Shown here piece after piece: positions 12,339 to 23,763 of a stretch of 64,000 bases of DNA (position 1 is the first letter of the stretch; every line of letters begins with the position of its first letter). Under the pieces are notes generated by a model that worked only from the letters and a program-made list of their open reading frames with translations, was not told the origin of the DNA and searched no databases. Both the position numbers and the translations under genes were made by a program. The stretch covers positions 62,001 to 126,000 of the forward strand of contig JACSYO010001675.1 in assembly GCA_016806645.1 (NCBI GenBank), written 5' to 3'. This DNA comes from Ophiodon elongatus (Eukaryota > Chordata > Actinopteri > Perciformes > Hexagrammidae).

Positions 12339-12651
12339 ATCCTCACTAAATCCTCACTAAACTTTGACATATTTTTCTTTGACTCTGTGATAGGTCAACT
12401 AGTCATAATAATATAAAGTCAAAATAATTCATTGTTTCATTTAATTTTCACTCAAAAACAGGGTATACTGTTATGTGAACAACGCCTATTGGCCCTGAAT
12501 TCCAAAAGAAAGGGAAAAATGTGTGGTAATAGGTTGAATTGATTGACAATTTATACTATATGCTTTAAAAAACAATCAAACCAGGTGGGGTTATTTTAGA
12601 CCTCAGAGGACAAAAGGTGTATGGCAATCGAGAGGACATTACGAGGGTAAA
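12339..12651 (+). mobile_element. piggyBac-like element, right-end fragment
   Basis: Matches 4823-5131 of the first copy, including ACTTTGACAT, CAATCAAACCAGGTGG and the terminal GAGGACATTACGAGGG at 12647. The expected TTAA is TAAA (12648-12651). Only the right end remains; coding parts are lost. It is followed by the LINE 5' UTR at 12652, the same arrangement as the copy at 3329-5127. Confidence 0.8.
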
Positions 12652-12805
12652 GATGTACAGCAGGTAATTCAACGCTTGTACTGAAGAATAGCACACAATA
12701 TCACACAATTAACTTGGTTTAGCTGGCGCTGTGAAAGTACGCGATCGGACAACAGGTGACACGCTGGCAATCGGAAGTGAGGCAATACGCTTACCGTAGT
12801 ACCAA
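12652..12805 (-). mobile_element. L2 LINE 5' UTR, distal part
   Basis: Same segment as 5132-5283 (GATGTACAGCAGGTAATT to TTACCGTAGTACC), again directly followed by satellite. It shows that the composite at 11327-12805 is a copy of the one at 3015-5283 and not an independent insertion. Confidence 0.8.
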
Positions 12806-15459
12806 GATAAGATGTTCCCAGCCTGAAACGTCTTTTGAGACCATAAAAACTGAAAATGCAGCTGTAAGGCAGAAAAGTGATGGACACATATTGTATTCAT
12901 GAATATAACATGAAACTTGAAAGTTTGCTGTTCTGGGAAACTTTATAAAGGAAAATCAAGTAAACTGTGTATTTTGCAACAAAATCCACTTTTGGCCTGT
13001 TTACAGGCTGAAACGCCTTTTGAGACCATAAACACTAAAAAATTAATTTTTCAGGCAGAAAAGTGATGGAAACATCATATATTCATGAATATAACATGAA
13101 CCTTGACAATCTGCTGTTCTGGGAGACTTTATAGAGGAATATCAAGTAAACTGTGTATTTTGCAGCAAAATCCACTTTTGGCATGTTCGCAGGCTGAAAC
13201 GCCTTTTGAGACCATAAAAACTTAAAATTCATTTTTAAGGCAGAAAAGTTATTGAAACATCATATAATCAATTACATAACATAATACTTGAAAGTCTGCT
13301 GTTCTGGGAGACTTTATAGAGGAATATCAATTAAACTGTGTATTTTGAAACAAAATCCACTTTTGGCATGTTCGCAGGCTGAAACGTCTTTTGAGACCAT
13401 AAAAACTTAAAATGAAACTGTAAGGCAGAAAAGTGATGGAAACATCACATATTCATGAATATAAAATGAACCTTGACGATCTGCTGTTCTGGGAGACTTT
13501 ATAGAGGAATATCAAGTAAACTGTGTATTTTGCAACAAAATCCACTTTTGGCCTGGATGCAGGCTGAAACGTCTTTTGAGACCATAAAAACTGAAAATTC
13601 ATTTTTAAGGCAGAACAGTTATGGAAACATCATATATTCAATTCCATAACATGACACTTGAAAGTCTGCTGTTCTGGGAGACTTTATAGAGGAATATCAA
13701 GTAAACTGTGTATTTTGCAAAAAAATCCACTTTTGGCCTGGTCGCAGGCTGAAACGTCTTTTGAGACCATAAAAACTGAAAATGGACCTGTAAGGCAGAA
13801 GCGTGATGGAAATATCATATATTCGTGAATATAAAATTAACCTTGACAATCTACTGTTCTTGGAGACTTAATAGAGGAATATCAAATAAACTGTGTATTT
13901 TTAAACAAAATCCACTTTTTGCATGTTCGCAGAATGAAACGTCTTTAGAGACCATAACAACTGAAAATGCAACTGTAAGGCAGAAAAATCATGAGAACAT
14001 CATGTATTCATGGAATTAACATGAAACTTGTGAGTCTGCTGTTCTGGGAAAATGTATTAATGAAAATAATGGAAACTGTGTATTTTTCAACAAATTCAAC
14101 TTTTGGCCTCTTCCCAGCCAAAACGTCTTTTGAGAGCAGACAACATGGAAATGCAGCTTTAAGGCAGAAAAGTGATGAGAACATAATGTATTTATGAAAT
14201 TAACATTAAATTTGAAAGTTTGCTGTTCTTGGACAATTCTTTTTATGAAAATCAAGTAAACTGTGTATTTCTCAATAAAATCCACTTTTGGCCTCTTCCA
14301 GCCAAAAAGTCTTTTGAGAGCAGACAACGTGGAAATGCAACTTTAATTCAGAAAAGTGATGAAAACCTCATGCATTCATGAAATGAACATGAGACTTGAG
14401 AGTCTGCTGTTCTGAGATAATGTATTTAGAAAAATCAAGTAAACTGTGTATTTTTTAACAAAATCCACTTTTGGCCTCTTGCCAGCCGAAAGGTATTTTA
14501 ACAGCATAACCAGACAACTTCCATTAGTGTTTCACAGCCACACCTTAAGGCGTTAGTTTCCCCAACCTGAATACAACAACTGCATTTCTTTCTCTTTTTT
14601 TTAAATCAAATCGCACATTTGGCTCTTCAGCGAGGAAACATGGAAATTCAGCTTTAAGGCAGAAAGATTATGAGAACATCATGTATTCATGGAATTAAAC
14701 TGAAACTTGAGAGTCTGCATTTCTGGGACAATGTATTGAGGAAAATCAAGGAAACTGTGTATTTTTCAACAAATTCCACTTTTGGCCTCTTCCAAGCCGA
14801 AAATTCTTTTGAGAGAATACAACGTGGAAATGCAGCTTTAAGTCAGAAAAGTGATGAAAACGTCATGCATTCATGAAATTAACATGAAACTTGAGAGTTA
14901 GCTGTTCTGAGATAATGTATTTAGGAAAATCAAGTAAACTGTGTATTTTTCAACAAATTCAACTTTTGGCCTCTTCCCAGCCGAATATTCTTTTGAGAGA
15001 ATACAACGTGGAAATGCAGCTTTAAGTCAGAAAAGTGATGAAAACGTCATGCATTCATGAAATTAACATGAAACTTGAGAGTTAGCTGTTCTGAGATAAT
15101 GTATTTAGGAAAATCAAGTAAACTGTGTATTTTTCAACAAATTCCACTTTTGGACTCTTCCCAGCCGAAACGTCTTTTGAGAGCATACAACGTGGAAATG
15201 CAGCTTTAAGGCAGAAAAGTGACTAGAACATCATGTATACATGAAATTAACATGAAACTCGAAAGTTTGCTGTTCTCTGACAATTCTTTGAGGAAAATCA
15301 AATAAACAGTATATTTTTCAACAAATTCAACTTTTGGATTCTTCCCAGCCAGAAATATCTTTTAAGATCATACAACCTGGAAATGCAGCTTTAAGGCAGA
15401 AAGATTATGAGAAAATCATGTATTCATGAAATTAACATGAAACTTGAGAGTCTGCTGTT
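12806..15459 (+). repeat. ~184-bp satellite array, block 3
   Basis: Variant B-like monomers from 12806 to about 13990 (GGGAGACTTTATAGAGG, GCAGGCTGAAACG), then variant A to 15459. Bases 14508-14640 are not satellite (see separate entry). From about 14640 onward the sequence parallels 10507-11326 at a constant offset of 4133 bp, including the join to the LINE. Confidence 0.95.
14508..14640. other. non-satellite 133-bp insertion within a monomer
   Basis: The monomer breaks after AACAGCATA and resumes at TGGAAATTCAGC; the 133 bases between (starting ACCAGACAACTTCC, with a T-rich tract CTCTTTTTTTT) do not match the satellite, LINE or piggyBac sequences in the window. No open frame or terminal repeats are seen. 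Origin unknown. Confidence 0.6.
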
Positions 15460-15906
15460 ATATGCAAGAACAAGGTCGAGGGTGTGGTTAAAACAGTGAG
15501 TGGGTTTCTTTACACTCTGACAGAAGCTGATTGAATCTAATAATGAGATAAACGCAGTACTAAGGCTATCATTATCGACATCCACATGAATATTAAAGTC
15601 ACCCACAATAATTACTTTATCTGTTTTAAGAACTAAACTTCATAAAAACTCTGAAAATTCGGATAGAAATTCAGAATACGGACCTGGGGCCCGGTACACT
15701 ATAACAAATAGAATTGGCTGTGGTGTTTTCCAGTTTGGATGTGAAAGACTAAGAACAATGCTTTCAAATGAGTTGTAGTTTAATTCAGGTTCATTAATAG
15801 GAAATGAGATCCGCTGCATCTATAGTGGGATGAATGCCGTCTCTCCTAATCAGACCAGGTTTTCCCCAGAAAGTCTCCCAATTATCAACGAAGCCCACAT
15901 TGTTTG
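15460..15906 (-). mobile_element. L2 LINE fragment (endonuclease), duplicate of 11327 copy
   Basis: Matches 11327-11668 at an offset of 4133 bp, with the identical satellite junction (CTGCTGTTATATGCAAG), so it is a segmental duplicate. After about 15801 it jumps to the equivalent of 12147-12250, an internal deletion of about 480 bp, and then returns to satellite at 15907. Minus frame 15606-15424 holds the endonuclease GDFNIH motif. The piggyBac end and LINE 5' UTR of the sister copy are missing. Confidence 0.85.
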
Positions 15907-17730
15907 CAAGTAAATTGTGTATTTTTCGACAATTTCCACTTTTGGCCTCTTCCCAGCACGAAATATCTTTTGAGATTATACAATGTGGAAATGCAGCTTT
16001 AAGGCAGAAAAGTGATGTAAACGTAATGTATTCATGATATTAACATGAAACTTGAGAGTCTGCTGTTCTGGGACAATGTATTGAGGAAAATCAAGTAAAC
16101 TGTGTATTTTTCAACAGAATCCACTTTTGGCCTCGACCCAGCCGACATTGTCTTTTCAGACCATGAATACTGAAAATGCAACTTTAATTCAGAAAAGTGA
16201 TGAAAACGTCAGGCATTCATGAAATGAACATGAGACTTGAGAGTCTGCTGTTCTTAGATAATGTATTTAGGAAAATCAAGTAAACTGTGTATTTTTTAAC
16301 AAAATCCACTTTTGGCCTCTTGCCAGCCGAAATGTATTTTAAGAGCATACAACGTGGAAATGCAGCTTTAAGGCAGAAAAGTGATGAAAACGTCATGCAT
16401 TCATGAAATTAACATTAAACTTGATAGTCTGCTGTTCTGAGATAATGTATTAAGGAAAATCAAGTAAACTGTGTATTTTTCAGCAAATTCCACTTTTGGC
16501 CTCTTCCCAGCCAAAAATTCTTTTGAGAGCATACAACGTGGAAATGCAGCTTTAAGGCAGAAAAGTGATGAAAACGTCATGTATTCATGAAATTAACATG
16601 AAACTTGAGAGTCTGATGTTCTGGGACAATGGATTGAGGAAAATCAAGTAAACTGTGTATTTTTCAACAAAATCCACTTTTGGCCTCTACCCAGCCGAAA
16701 TGTCTTTTCAGTCCATGAATACTGAAAATCAAGTAAACTGTGTATTTTTCAACAAAATCCACTTTTGGCTTCTTGCCAGCCGAAACGTATTTTAAGAGCA
16801 TACAATGTGGAAATGCAGCTTTAAGGCATAAAGATTATGAGAACATCATGTATTCATGGAATTAAACTGAAACTTGAGAGTCTGCTGTTCTGGGACAATG
16901 TATTGAGTAAAATCAAGTAAACTGTGTATTTTTCAACAGAATCCACTTTTTGCCTCGACCCAGCCGAAATGTCTTTTCAGACCATGAATACTGAAAATGC
17001 AGCTTTAAGTCAGAAAAGTGATGAAAACGTTATGTATTCATGAAATTAACATGAAACTTGAGAGTCTGCTGTTCTGGGACAATGTATTGAGGAAAATCAA
17101 GTAAACTGTGTATATTTCAACAAATTCCACTTTTGCCCTCTTGCCAGCCGAAACGTATTTTAATAGCATACAGTGTGGAAATTCAGCTTAAAGGCAGAAA
17201 AATTATGAGAATATCATGTATTCATGAAACTTGAGAGTCTGCTGATCTCGGACAATTCTTTGAGGAAAATCAAGTAAACAGTGTATTTTTCAACAAAATC
17301 CACTTTTGGTAACTTCCCAGCCAGAAACATCTTTTAAGAGCATACAACGTGGAAATGCAGCTGTCAGGCAGAAAAATTATGAGAACATCATGTATTCATG
17401 GAATTAACATGAAACGTGTGAGTCTGCTGTTCTGGGACAATGTATTGATGAAAATCAAGTACACTGTATTTTTCAACAAATTCCACTTTTGGACTCATCC
17501 CAGCCGAAACCTCCTTCGAGAGCATACAACGTGGAAATATAGCTTTAAGGCAGAAAAATGATGAGAACATCGTGTATTCATGAAATTAACATGAAACTTG
17601 AAAGTTTGCTGTTCTCGGACAATTCTTTGAGGAAAATCAAGTAAACTGTGTATTTTTCAACAAAATCCACTTTTGGTCTCCTCCTAGCCTGAAACGTCTT
17701 TTCAGACAATAAATACTGAAAATGCAGCTT
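15907..17730 (+). repeat. ~184-bp satellite array, block 4
   Basis: Variant A monomers in + orientation, with a shortened unit near 16720 (two ATCAAGTAAACTG segments only about 90 bp apart). The array breaks inside a monomer, after ATGCAGCTT at 17730, where a LINE 3' end begins. Confidence 0.94.
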
Positions 17731-19500
17731 TCAATTCAATTCAATTTATTGTTGTATAGCCCAAAATCACAAATTACAAATTTGCCTCAGAGGGCTTTAC
17801 AATCTGTACACACTGACATCCTCTGTCCCAGAACCTCTCATCGACTCAGGAAAAACTCCCCCACAAAACCCTATCAACAGGGAGAAAAATGGAAGAAACC
17901 TTCAGGAGAGCAGCAGAGGAGGATCCCTCTCCCAGGATGGACAGAGTACGAAAATAGATGTCATGTGTTCAGAATGAACAGCATAACAGAGTTACAACAC
18001 GTTCAATTCACATGACAGAAATGATTCATGTAATAGTAGCAGTAGGTGACGGGGAGGACCACAGCAGGACGTAGGACCAGGTTCCAGATTTAACCGCGAT
18101 CCACAGAAACCTGCGATGCGAGAAGGCACAAAGACCTCGGGGATGGAGCAGAGTTAGTAATGTGCATTTATGGTGCATGAATTCATACAGAAGGTAAAAT
18201 AGAAAAGAATGTGCGTCAGCAGTTCCATGGAAGGAACCAGGAGGCAGGACCAGGGTCCAGATGCAACCACGATTCGTGGAAACCTGCGAGGCGAGAAAGC
18301 ACAAAGACTCCGAGGGAAGAAGTAGAGTTAGTAATGTGCATTTATAGAACATAAATTCATACAGAAGGAGAGAGAGAAAAGGATAGAGGAGCTCAGTGTA
18401 TCCTAAGTTGTCCCCCAGCAGTCTAGGCCTATAGCAGCATATCAAGGGGCTGGAAAGAATGGACCAGGGCAAACCTGAGCCAGCCCTAACTATAAGCGCT
18501 ATCAAAGAGGAAAGTCTTAAGTCTACTCTTAAATGTGGTCACTGTGTCTGCCCCCCGGACTGAAAGTGGAAGCTGGTTCCATAGAAGAGGAGCTTGATAA
18601 CTGAAGGCTCTGGCTCCCATCCTACTTTTTAAGACTCTAGGAACCACAAGCAGCCCCGCATTCAGTGAGCGCAGCTCTCTAGTGGGGAAATATGGTACTA
18701 TGAGATCCTTAAGATATGATGGTGCCTCACCAATTAAGGCTTTGTAGGTGAGGAGAAGGATTTTAAATTTGACTCTGGATTTTACAGGGAGCCAGTGAAG
18801 AGAAGCTAATACAGGAGTAATATGATCTCTTCTCTTAGTTTTTGTTAGTACACGAGCTGCAGCATTCTGGATCAACTGGAGAGATTTAAGAGACTTATTA
18901 GAGCAGCCTGATAATAAGGAGTTACAGTAGTCCAGTCTAGAAGTAACAAATGCGTGAACTAATTTTTCTGCATTGCTTTGAGACAGGATGTGTCTAATTT
19001 TTGAAATGTTACGTAGGTGAAAAAATGCAGTCTTTGAGATTTGTTTTACGTGAGAGTTAAAGGACAAGTCCTGATCAAAGACAACTCCGAGATTCTTTAT
19101 GGTGGTGCTGGATGCCAGGGCAATGCCATCTAGAGAAACCACATCATTAGATAGTTGATTCCGGAGGTGTTCTGGGCCTAGTAAAATAAAATAACTGTCT
19201 GAGTTTAACATCAGGAAGTTGCAGGTCATCCATGTTTTTATATCTTTGAGACATGCTTGAAGTTTAGCAAGCTGGTTGGTTTCGTCTGGCTTAATCGATA
19301 TATATAATTGAGTATCATCAGCATAACAATGAAAGTCTATGGAGTGTTTTCTGATAATATTGCCCAAAGGATGCATATATAAGGTGAATAAGATTGGTCC
19401 AAGCACAGAACCTTGTGGAACTCCGTGACTGACATTGGTGGTCATCGAGGATTCATTGTGACTGACATTGGTGGTCATCGAGGATTCATCGTTTATACGA
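17731..19500 (-). mobile_element. L2-clade LINE, 5'-truncated copy (RT C-terminal half and 3' UTR)
   Basis: The minus-strand element ends at 17731 with the tail motif seen as TTCAATTCAATTTATT and TATAGCCCAAAATCAC on the plus strand, a 3' end found repeatedly in this window. It starts abruptly at about 19499 in the RT domain, the usual 5' truncation. It contains a long ORF2 remnant. Satellite on its left is + and on its right is -, so it marks an orientation switch. Confidence 0.9.
18486..19478 (-). pseudogene. L2 LINE ORF2 C-terminal half (reverse transcriptase)
   Basis: Open frame of 330 codons. It begins upstream of the RT motif GVPQGSVLGPILF, contains the catalytic YADD box (CYADDTQLYI), and continues through the post-RT region (AARVLTKTKRRDHITPVL, LHWLPVKSRVKFKILL) to the natural end (FLFDSAYS). 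The endonuclease and the first RT motifs are missing, so it is not functional, though this half has no stop codon. A 30-bp tandem duplication near its start (TGACTGACATTGGTGGTCAT on the plus strand, twice between about 19428 and 19487) adds ten residues in frame. Confidence 0.88.
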
Positions 19501-20765
19501 CATTTCCACGTTGTATGCTCTTAAAAGATGTTTCTGTCTGGGAAGAACAGCAGACTCTCAAGTTTCATGTTTATTACATGAATAGATGATGTTTTCATCA
19601 CTTTTTTTCCTTAAGTTTCATTTCCACGTTATATGCTCTCAAAAGACGTTTCGGCTGGGAAGAGGCCAAAAGTGGATTTTGTTGAAAAATACACTGTTTA
19701 CTTGATTTTCCTTTAAGAATTGTCCAAGAACAGCAAACGTTCAAGTTTCATGTGAATTTCATGAATTCATGATGTTCTCATAATTTTTCTGCCTTAAAGC
19801 TGCATTTCCACATTGTATGATCTTAAAAGATGTTTCTGGCTGGGAAGTTGCCATAAGTGGATTTTTTTTAAAAATACACAGTTTCCTTGGTTTTCCTCAA
19901 TACATTGTCCCAGAACAGCATACTCTCAAGGTTCATGTTAATTTCGTGAATATATGATGTTTTCATTACTTTTTTGCCTTAAAGCTGCATTTCCACGTTG
20001 TATGCTCTAAAAAGATGTTTCGGTTGGGAAGAGACCAAAAGTGGATTTTGTTGAAAAAAATACAGTTTACTTGATATTCCTCTATAAAGTCACCCAGAAC
20101 AGCAGATTGTCCACGTTCATTTTATATTCATGAATATGTGATGTTTCCATCACTTTTTTGCCTTACAGGTGCATTTTCAGTTTTTATGGTCTCAAAAGAT
20201 GTTTCATTCTGCGAACATGCCAAAAGTGGATTTTGTTGAAATATACACAGTTTACTTGATATTCCCCTATAAAGTGTCCCAGAACAGCAAACTTTCAAGT
20301 TTCATGTAATATTTATGAATACATGATGTTTCCATCACTTTTCTGCCATACAGCTACATTTTCAGTTTTTATGCTCTCAAAAGACGTTTCAGCCTGCGAA
20401 CATGCCAAAAGTGGATTTTGTTGAAATATACAGTTTACTTGATAATCCTCTATAAAGTGTCCCAGAACAGCAAACTTTCAAGTTTCATGTAATATTTATG
20501 AATACATGATGTTTCCATCACTTTTCTGCCATACAGCTACATTTTCAGTTTTTATGCTCTCAAAAGACGTTTCAGCCTGCGAACATGCCAAAAGTGGATT
20601 TTGTTGAAATATACAGTTTACTTGATAATCCTCTATAAAGTATCCCAGAAGAGCAGACTTTCAAGGTTCATGTTATATTCATGAATACATGATGTTTCCA
20701 TCACTTTTCTGCCTTACAGCTGCATTTTCAGTTTTTATGGTCTCAAAAGACGTTTCAGGCTGGGA
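19501..20765 (-). repeat. ~184-bp satellite array, block 5, inverted
   Basis: Same satellite in reverse orientation (GGCCAAAAGTGGATTTTGTT, AAGACGTTTCGGCTGGGAAG). Two adjacent monomers (about 20280-20460 and 20461-20640) are nearly identical, a recent local duplication. The array ends at the LINE 5' UTR junction near 20766. Confidence 0.95.
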
Positions 20766-20904
20766 ACATCTTATACTACTACGGTAAGCGTATTGCCTCA
20801 CTTCCGATTTCCAGCGTGTCACCTGTTGTCCGATAGCGTACAGCTCCAGCTAAACCAAGTTAATTGTGTGATATTCTTCAGTACAAGCGGTTAATTACCT
20901 TATC
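20766..20904 (+). mobile_element. L2 LINE 5' UTR, distal part (inverted copy)
   Basis: Reverse complement of 5132-5283: CTACGGTAAGCGTATTGCC to GTACAAGCGGTTAATTACC. Part of the segment next to the TTAA site (the complement of GATGTACAGCAGG) is altered or deleted. Confidence 0.78.
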
Positions 20905-21096
20905 TTAACCCTCGTAATGTCCTCCCGATTGCCATACACCTTTTGTCCTCTGGGGTCTAAAATAACCCCACCTGGTTTGACTGTTTTTTAAAGCATATAG
21001 TATAAATTGTCAATCAATTCTGTTTTACACCTTTAGTCTTACTTCAGTCCAACCCATTACCACACATTTTCCCTTTGTTTTGGAATTCAGGGCCAT

Positions 21097-21136
21097 ACAG
21101 GGTATACTTTTATGTTTACATAAAAGTATACCCTGT
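21097..21136. repeat. 40-bp near-perfect palindrome in the piggyBac copy
   Basis: Two 19-bp arms (ACAGGGTATACTTTTATGT and its exact complement at 21118-21136) around a 2-bp centre. The first piggyBac copy has one ACAGGGTATACTTTTA arm at about 4935 but no second arm, so the palindrome arose in this copy. Confidence 0.9.
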
Positions 21137-21599
21137 TTTTGAGTGAAAATTAAATGAAACAATGAATTATTTTGACTTTATATTATTTTGACTAGTTGAC
21201 CTATCACAGAGTGGTATATGTCAAAGTTTAGTGAGGGTGCTGTTTTTGAATCATTTACATTTTTCTCATGGCATCACATAATTACACATTTTGTCCTCTG
21301 GGGTCAAAATTGACCCCGTCTGGTTTGACTGTTATTTAAAGAATATAAAGTGGATACTTCACCCAATTCTGTGTTACACCTTTAATACCAACTTCATTCA
21401 AACACAATAACACCATTTACAACAATTCCATTTGAAATTTAAGGCCAATAAGACCTCATTTACATGAACCTTTACCTTGTTTTTGAGTAAAAATAAATAA
21501 AATCATCAATTATTCTGACTATAGTTAACAATCCGAGTCCCATGAGTTGATAGATCATCACAGACTTGTAAATGTCAACGTTAAGATAGGATGCTGTTT

Positions 21600-21998
21600 T
21601 TAAAGCGCTTCAATTTTTTTCAGTGGCTGCAGAGGTAGAGCTGGAGCAGAACTCTTTTTCTCATATTCTTCCTCATCATCATGTTCATCAGTTTCCTTCA
21701 CTTCATACCCTTCTTCCATTTCTTCAGCGGGCGATGTGGGGGCTTCTTCAGAGGAAGAAGTAGCATGTGGTCTGTATGTTGGATCTATCACCTCATCAAT
21801 ATTCTCCTTCTCTTCTGATCCTGAATCCTCCTCATCAGTTGACTCTTCCTCCTCCTCATGTTCAGCATTGTCCTCCTGCTCATTCTTTTCCCCAACATAG
21901 TTTAAAATGAGCTCACAAGCCTCCTGTGCAGTATAGCGCTTCTGCCTCCTCATTGTGCTGCCTGTCTCTCTAAAATGTGAAATACAATGCTCCAACAC
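21600..21998 (-). pseudogene. piggyBac-like transposase, N-terminal remnant (second copy)
   Basis: 132-codon frame almost identical to that at 3678-4082 (MRRQKRY, acidic E/D runs, YRPHATSS), but the C-terminus reads into non-coding 3' sequence (LQPLKKIEAL) because the catalytic core and the cysteine-rich domain are both deleted. Preservation of the N-terminal frame in both copies is most easily explained by a recent common source; no function is implied. Confidence 0.72.
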
Positions 21999-22322
21999 CT
22001 GTGGGAAAAGACCTGTTTGTTTTTTGTTGTTGTTGTCATAACCATTGCTTGACCCCAGACATCAAACATCCAAGATCAAAGATGTTTTGGAAAGCAGTAT
22101 GGGGTGACAATTTGCCCCATTGTACCACTTTGTGCTGCAGGGTCTTTTTGACCCCAGAGGACAACAGAAGTTATTAAATTCAATAAATCACCCATAATTC
22201 AATCAAATGACTTAAAATGTATTTTAATCATGACAACCCCCATTATTTTCAGACCATTTGATGAATAAAAAACATATTTTGATGGCAAAATATTTAATTT
22301 GGGGTCAGAATGACGAGGATAA

Positions 22323-22867
22323 ACCTTAATATCTCCCTCCTTCTTGTAGCGGCTTCTCGCTTAATCCTACAGTTTCATTTTCACTTTGTTTGGTTTTTGC
22401 TAACGTTAGCCACCGTACTTTAGCTTAGCAGCTCGCGATGACTGCCTTCTCTTCCTCTCCATCTCCTTCTCCCCCTTGTGTCACCTGCTCAGCCATTCCT
22501 CTGCCTCTGTTAACGATAATGATACATGTAATACGTATAGTTTGTTTGCTAGGGTGGAGGCGAGGCTCAGTGAGTTAGAGGTACGGCTACGCACCATGGA
22601 AGCTCAGTCGTTAGCTACAGTAGTTAGCCTGCCCCCCCATAGTCGGTGCGGGCCATCCAGCCGTAGCTTCAGCTAGCTGTCTCTCGGCAGCTCCCGAGCA
22701 GCCGGGAGGCTGGGTAACTGTCCGAAGGAATCGGAAGTCAACGCAGAAGCGCACGGTGCACCACCAACCTCTTCACGTTTCTAACCGGTTCTCCCCACTC
22801 AGCGAGACACCCGCTGAGGAACCGACTCTGGTTATGGGTAGCTTCATAGTCACAAACGTGAAGATAG
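22323..22867 (+). mobile_element. L2 LINE 5' UTR and ORF1 N-terminal part
   Basis: Plus-strand LINE: 5' UTR (CTCCCTCCTTCTTGTAGCGG), then an ORF1 start at 22438 that is frameshifted, with the CHLLSHSSAS and FARVEARLSELE segments readable in another frame (22476-22676). It runs up to GTGAAGATAG at 22867, where a solo LTR is inserted, and continues at 23709. Confidence 0.83.
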
Positions 22868-23708
22868 TGTCGTGTTTTAGAAAGGCTCCGGATGAACAAA
22901 GGACATCGTGGATCGAACAGTTATAATAAAGAGTATTTAATAAAGTAAAAAGTCGTCGTGATACAAAGTACAAAAATCTCAGCTGAGGATTCGCCGGCTT
23001 CTGCAATACACAGTCTGCTCGCAGTTACCTGTCTCTCGCTTCCACCGTCGAATCCTGAACAAAAGACGCACATCAAATATATAGCAACCGAAAAGGTGTG
23101 AAATCATCCCATTGGTTCAAAAAGTAAGCAATGTCCATTGGTGCACAGCCGGCACCCTGCAGCGTCCCTCTTGGCGATAGGAGCAAAGTTCGGTGCGCCA
23201 AAAACTCCCCGCCCTGTCTGTGTGGGGGACTGGGGGGGTCTTCATTAGCATCTGAGAAAAACAAAAGTCTCCGGTGTCCTTCTCACTGCGCCGTTATGAC
23301 CACGCCTCCAGGCACGTGACCTTCTCAGGTGCGTTCAATGCAACTGGTCATTTTGAGTGTCTCTCACTAAATCCTGGCGGTACAATTCGGTATTACACTG
23401 CATGCATTTTCTTTAATAATTACATAGTTCCCAAAATCATAGCGGTGCAATGGAATATTACCATGCAGACATTTCTTTAATAATTACATAGTTCCCAAAA
23501 TCATAGCGGTGCAATGGAATATTATCATGAAAACATTTCTTTATCAATTCCATAGCTTAAAAGTCACAATACTCTTCAATGGAATATTATCATGAAAACA
23601 CTTCTTTATCAATTACACAGCTTCAAAATCATAATACTCTTCAATGGAATATTATCCTGAAAACACTTCTTTGTCAATTTCACAGCTTCAAAATCATAAT
23701 ACTCTTCA
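22868..23708 (-). mobile_element. solo LTR inserted in LINE ORF1
   Basis: An 841-bp insertion beginning TGTCGTG and ending CTTCA (TG...CA ends), flanked by ATAG on both sides (22864-22867 and 23709-23712). Removing it restores the LINE sequence GAAGATAGC(A/G)AAGCC seen in the intact copy near 52320. No internal retroviral genes, so it is a solo LTR left by recombination. Orientation is tentative: on the minus strand a TATATATT box lies near 23083 and an ATTAAA-type signal near 22940. Gypsy or endogenous retrovirus origin cannot be decided. Confidence 0.78.
23400..23708 (+). repeat. ~64-bp minisatellite within the LTR
   Basis: Nearly five units starting TTTCTTTAATAATTACATAG near 23408, 23472, 23536, 23601 and 23666, with GGTGCAATGGAATATTA as a second landmark. 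They occupy one end of the solo LTR. Confidence 0.85.
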
Positions 23709-23763
23709 ATAGCAAAGCCAGGGACCACAGTCACATGCATTCCGGGGGCCAGAGCGGGCGACT
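23709..23763 (+). mobile_element. L2 LINE ORF1, continuation after the LTR
   Basis: AAAGCCAGGGACCACAGTCAC to GGGGGCCAGAGCGGGCGAC matches the ORF1 esterase region of the complete LINE (about 52265-52320). It is cut and joined to satellite at 23764. Confidence 0.78.

Larger units (their letters stand above)
20905..22322 (-). mobile_element. piggyBac-like transposon, second copy, inverted
   Basis: The element is 20909-22318 (1410 bp). Its right end is intact (TTAA at 20905-20908 then CCCTCGTAATGTCCTCC); its left end is eroded (GACGAGG at 22312-22318, target duplication now ATAA). It lies at the same LINE 5' UTR site as the copy at 3329-5127. Compared with that copy it lacks the cysteine-rich domain and flanking bases (equivalent of about 4050-4450), so it is a further-deleted relative. 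Confidence 0.85.
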
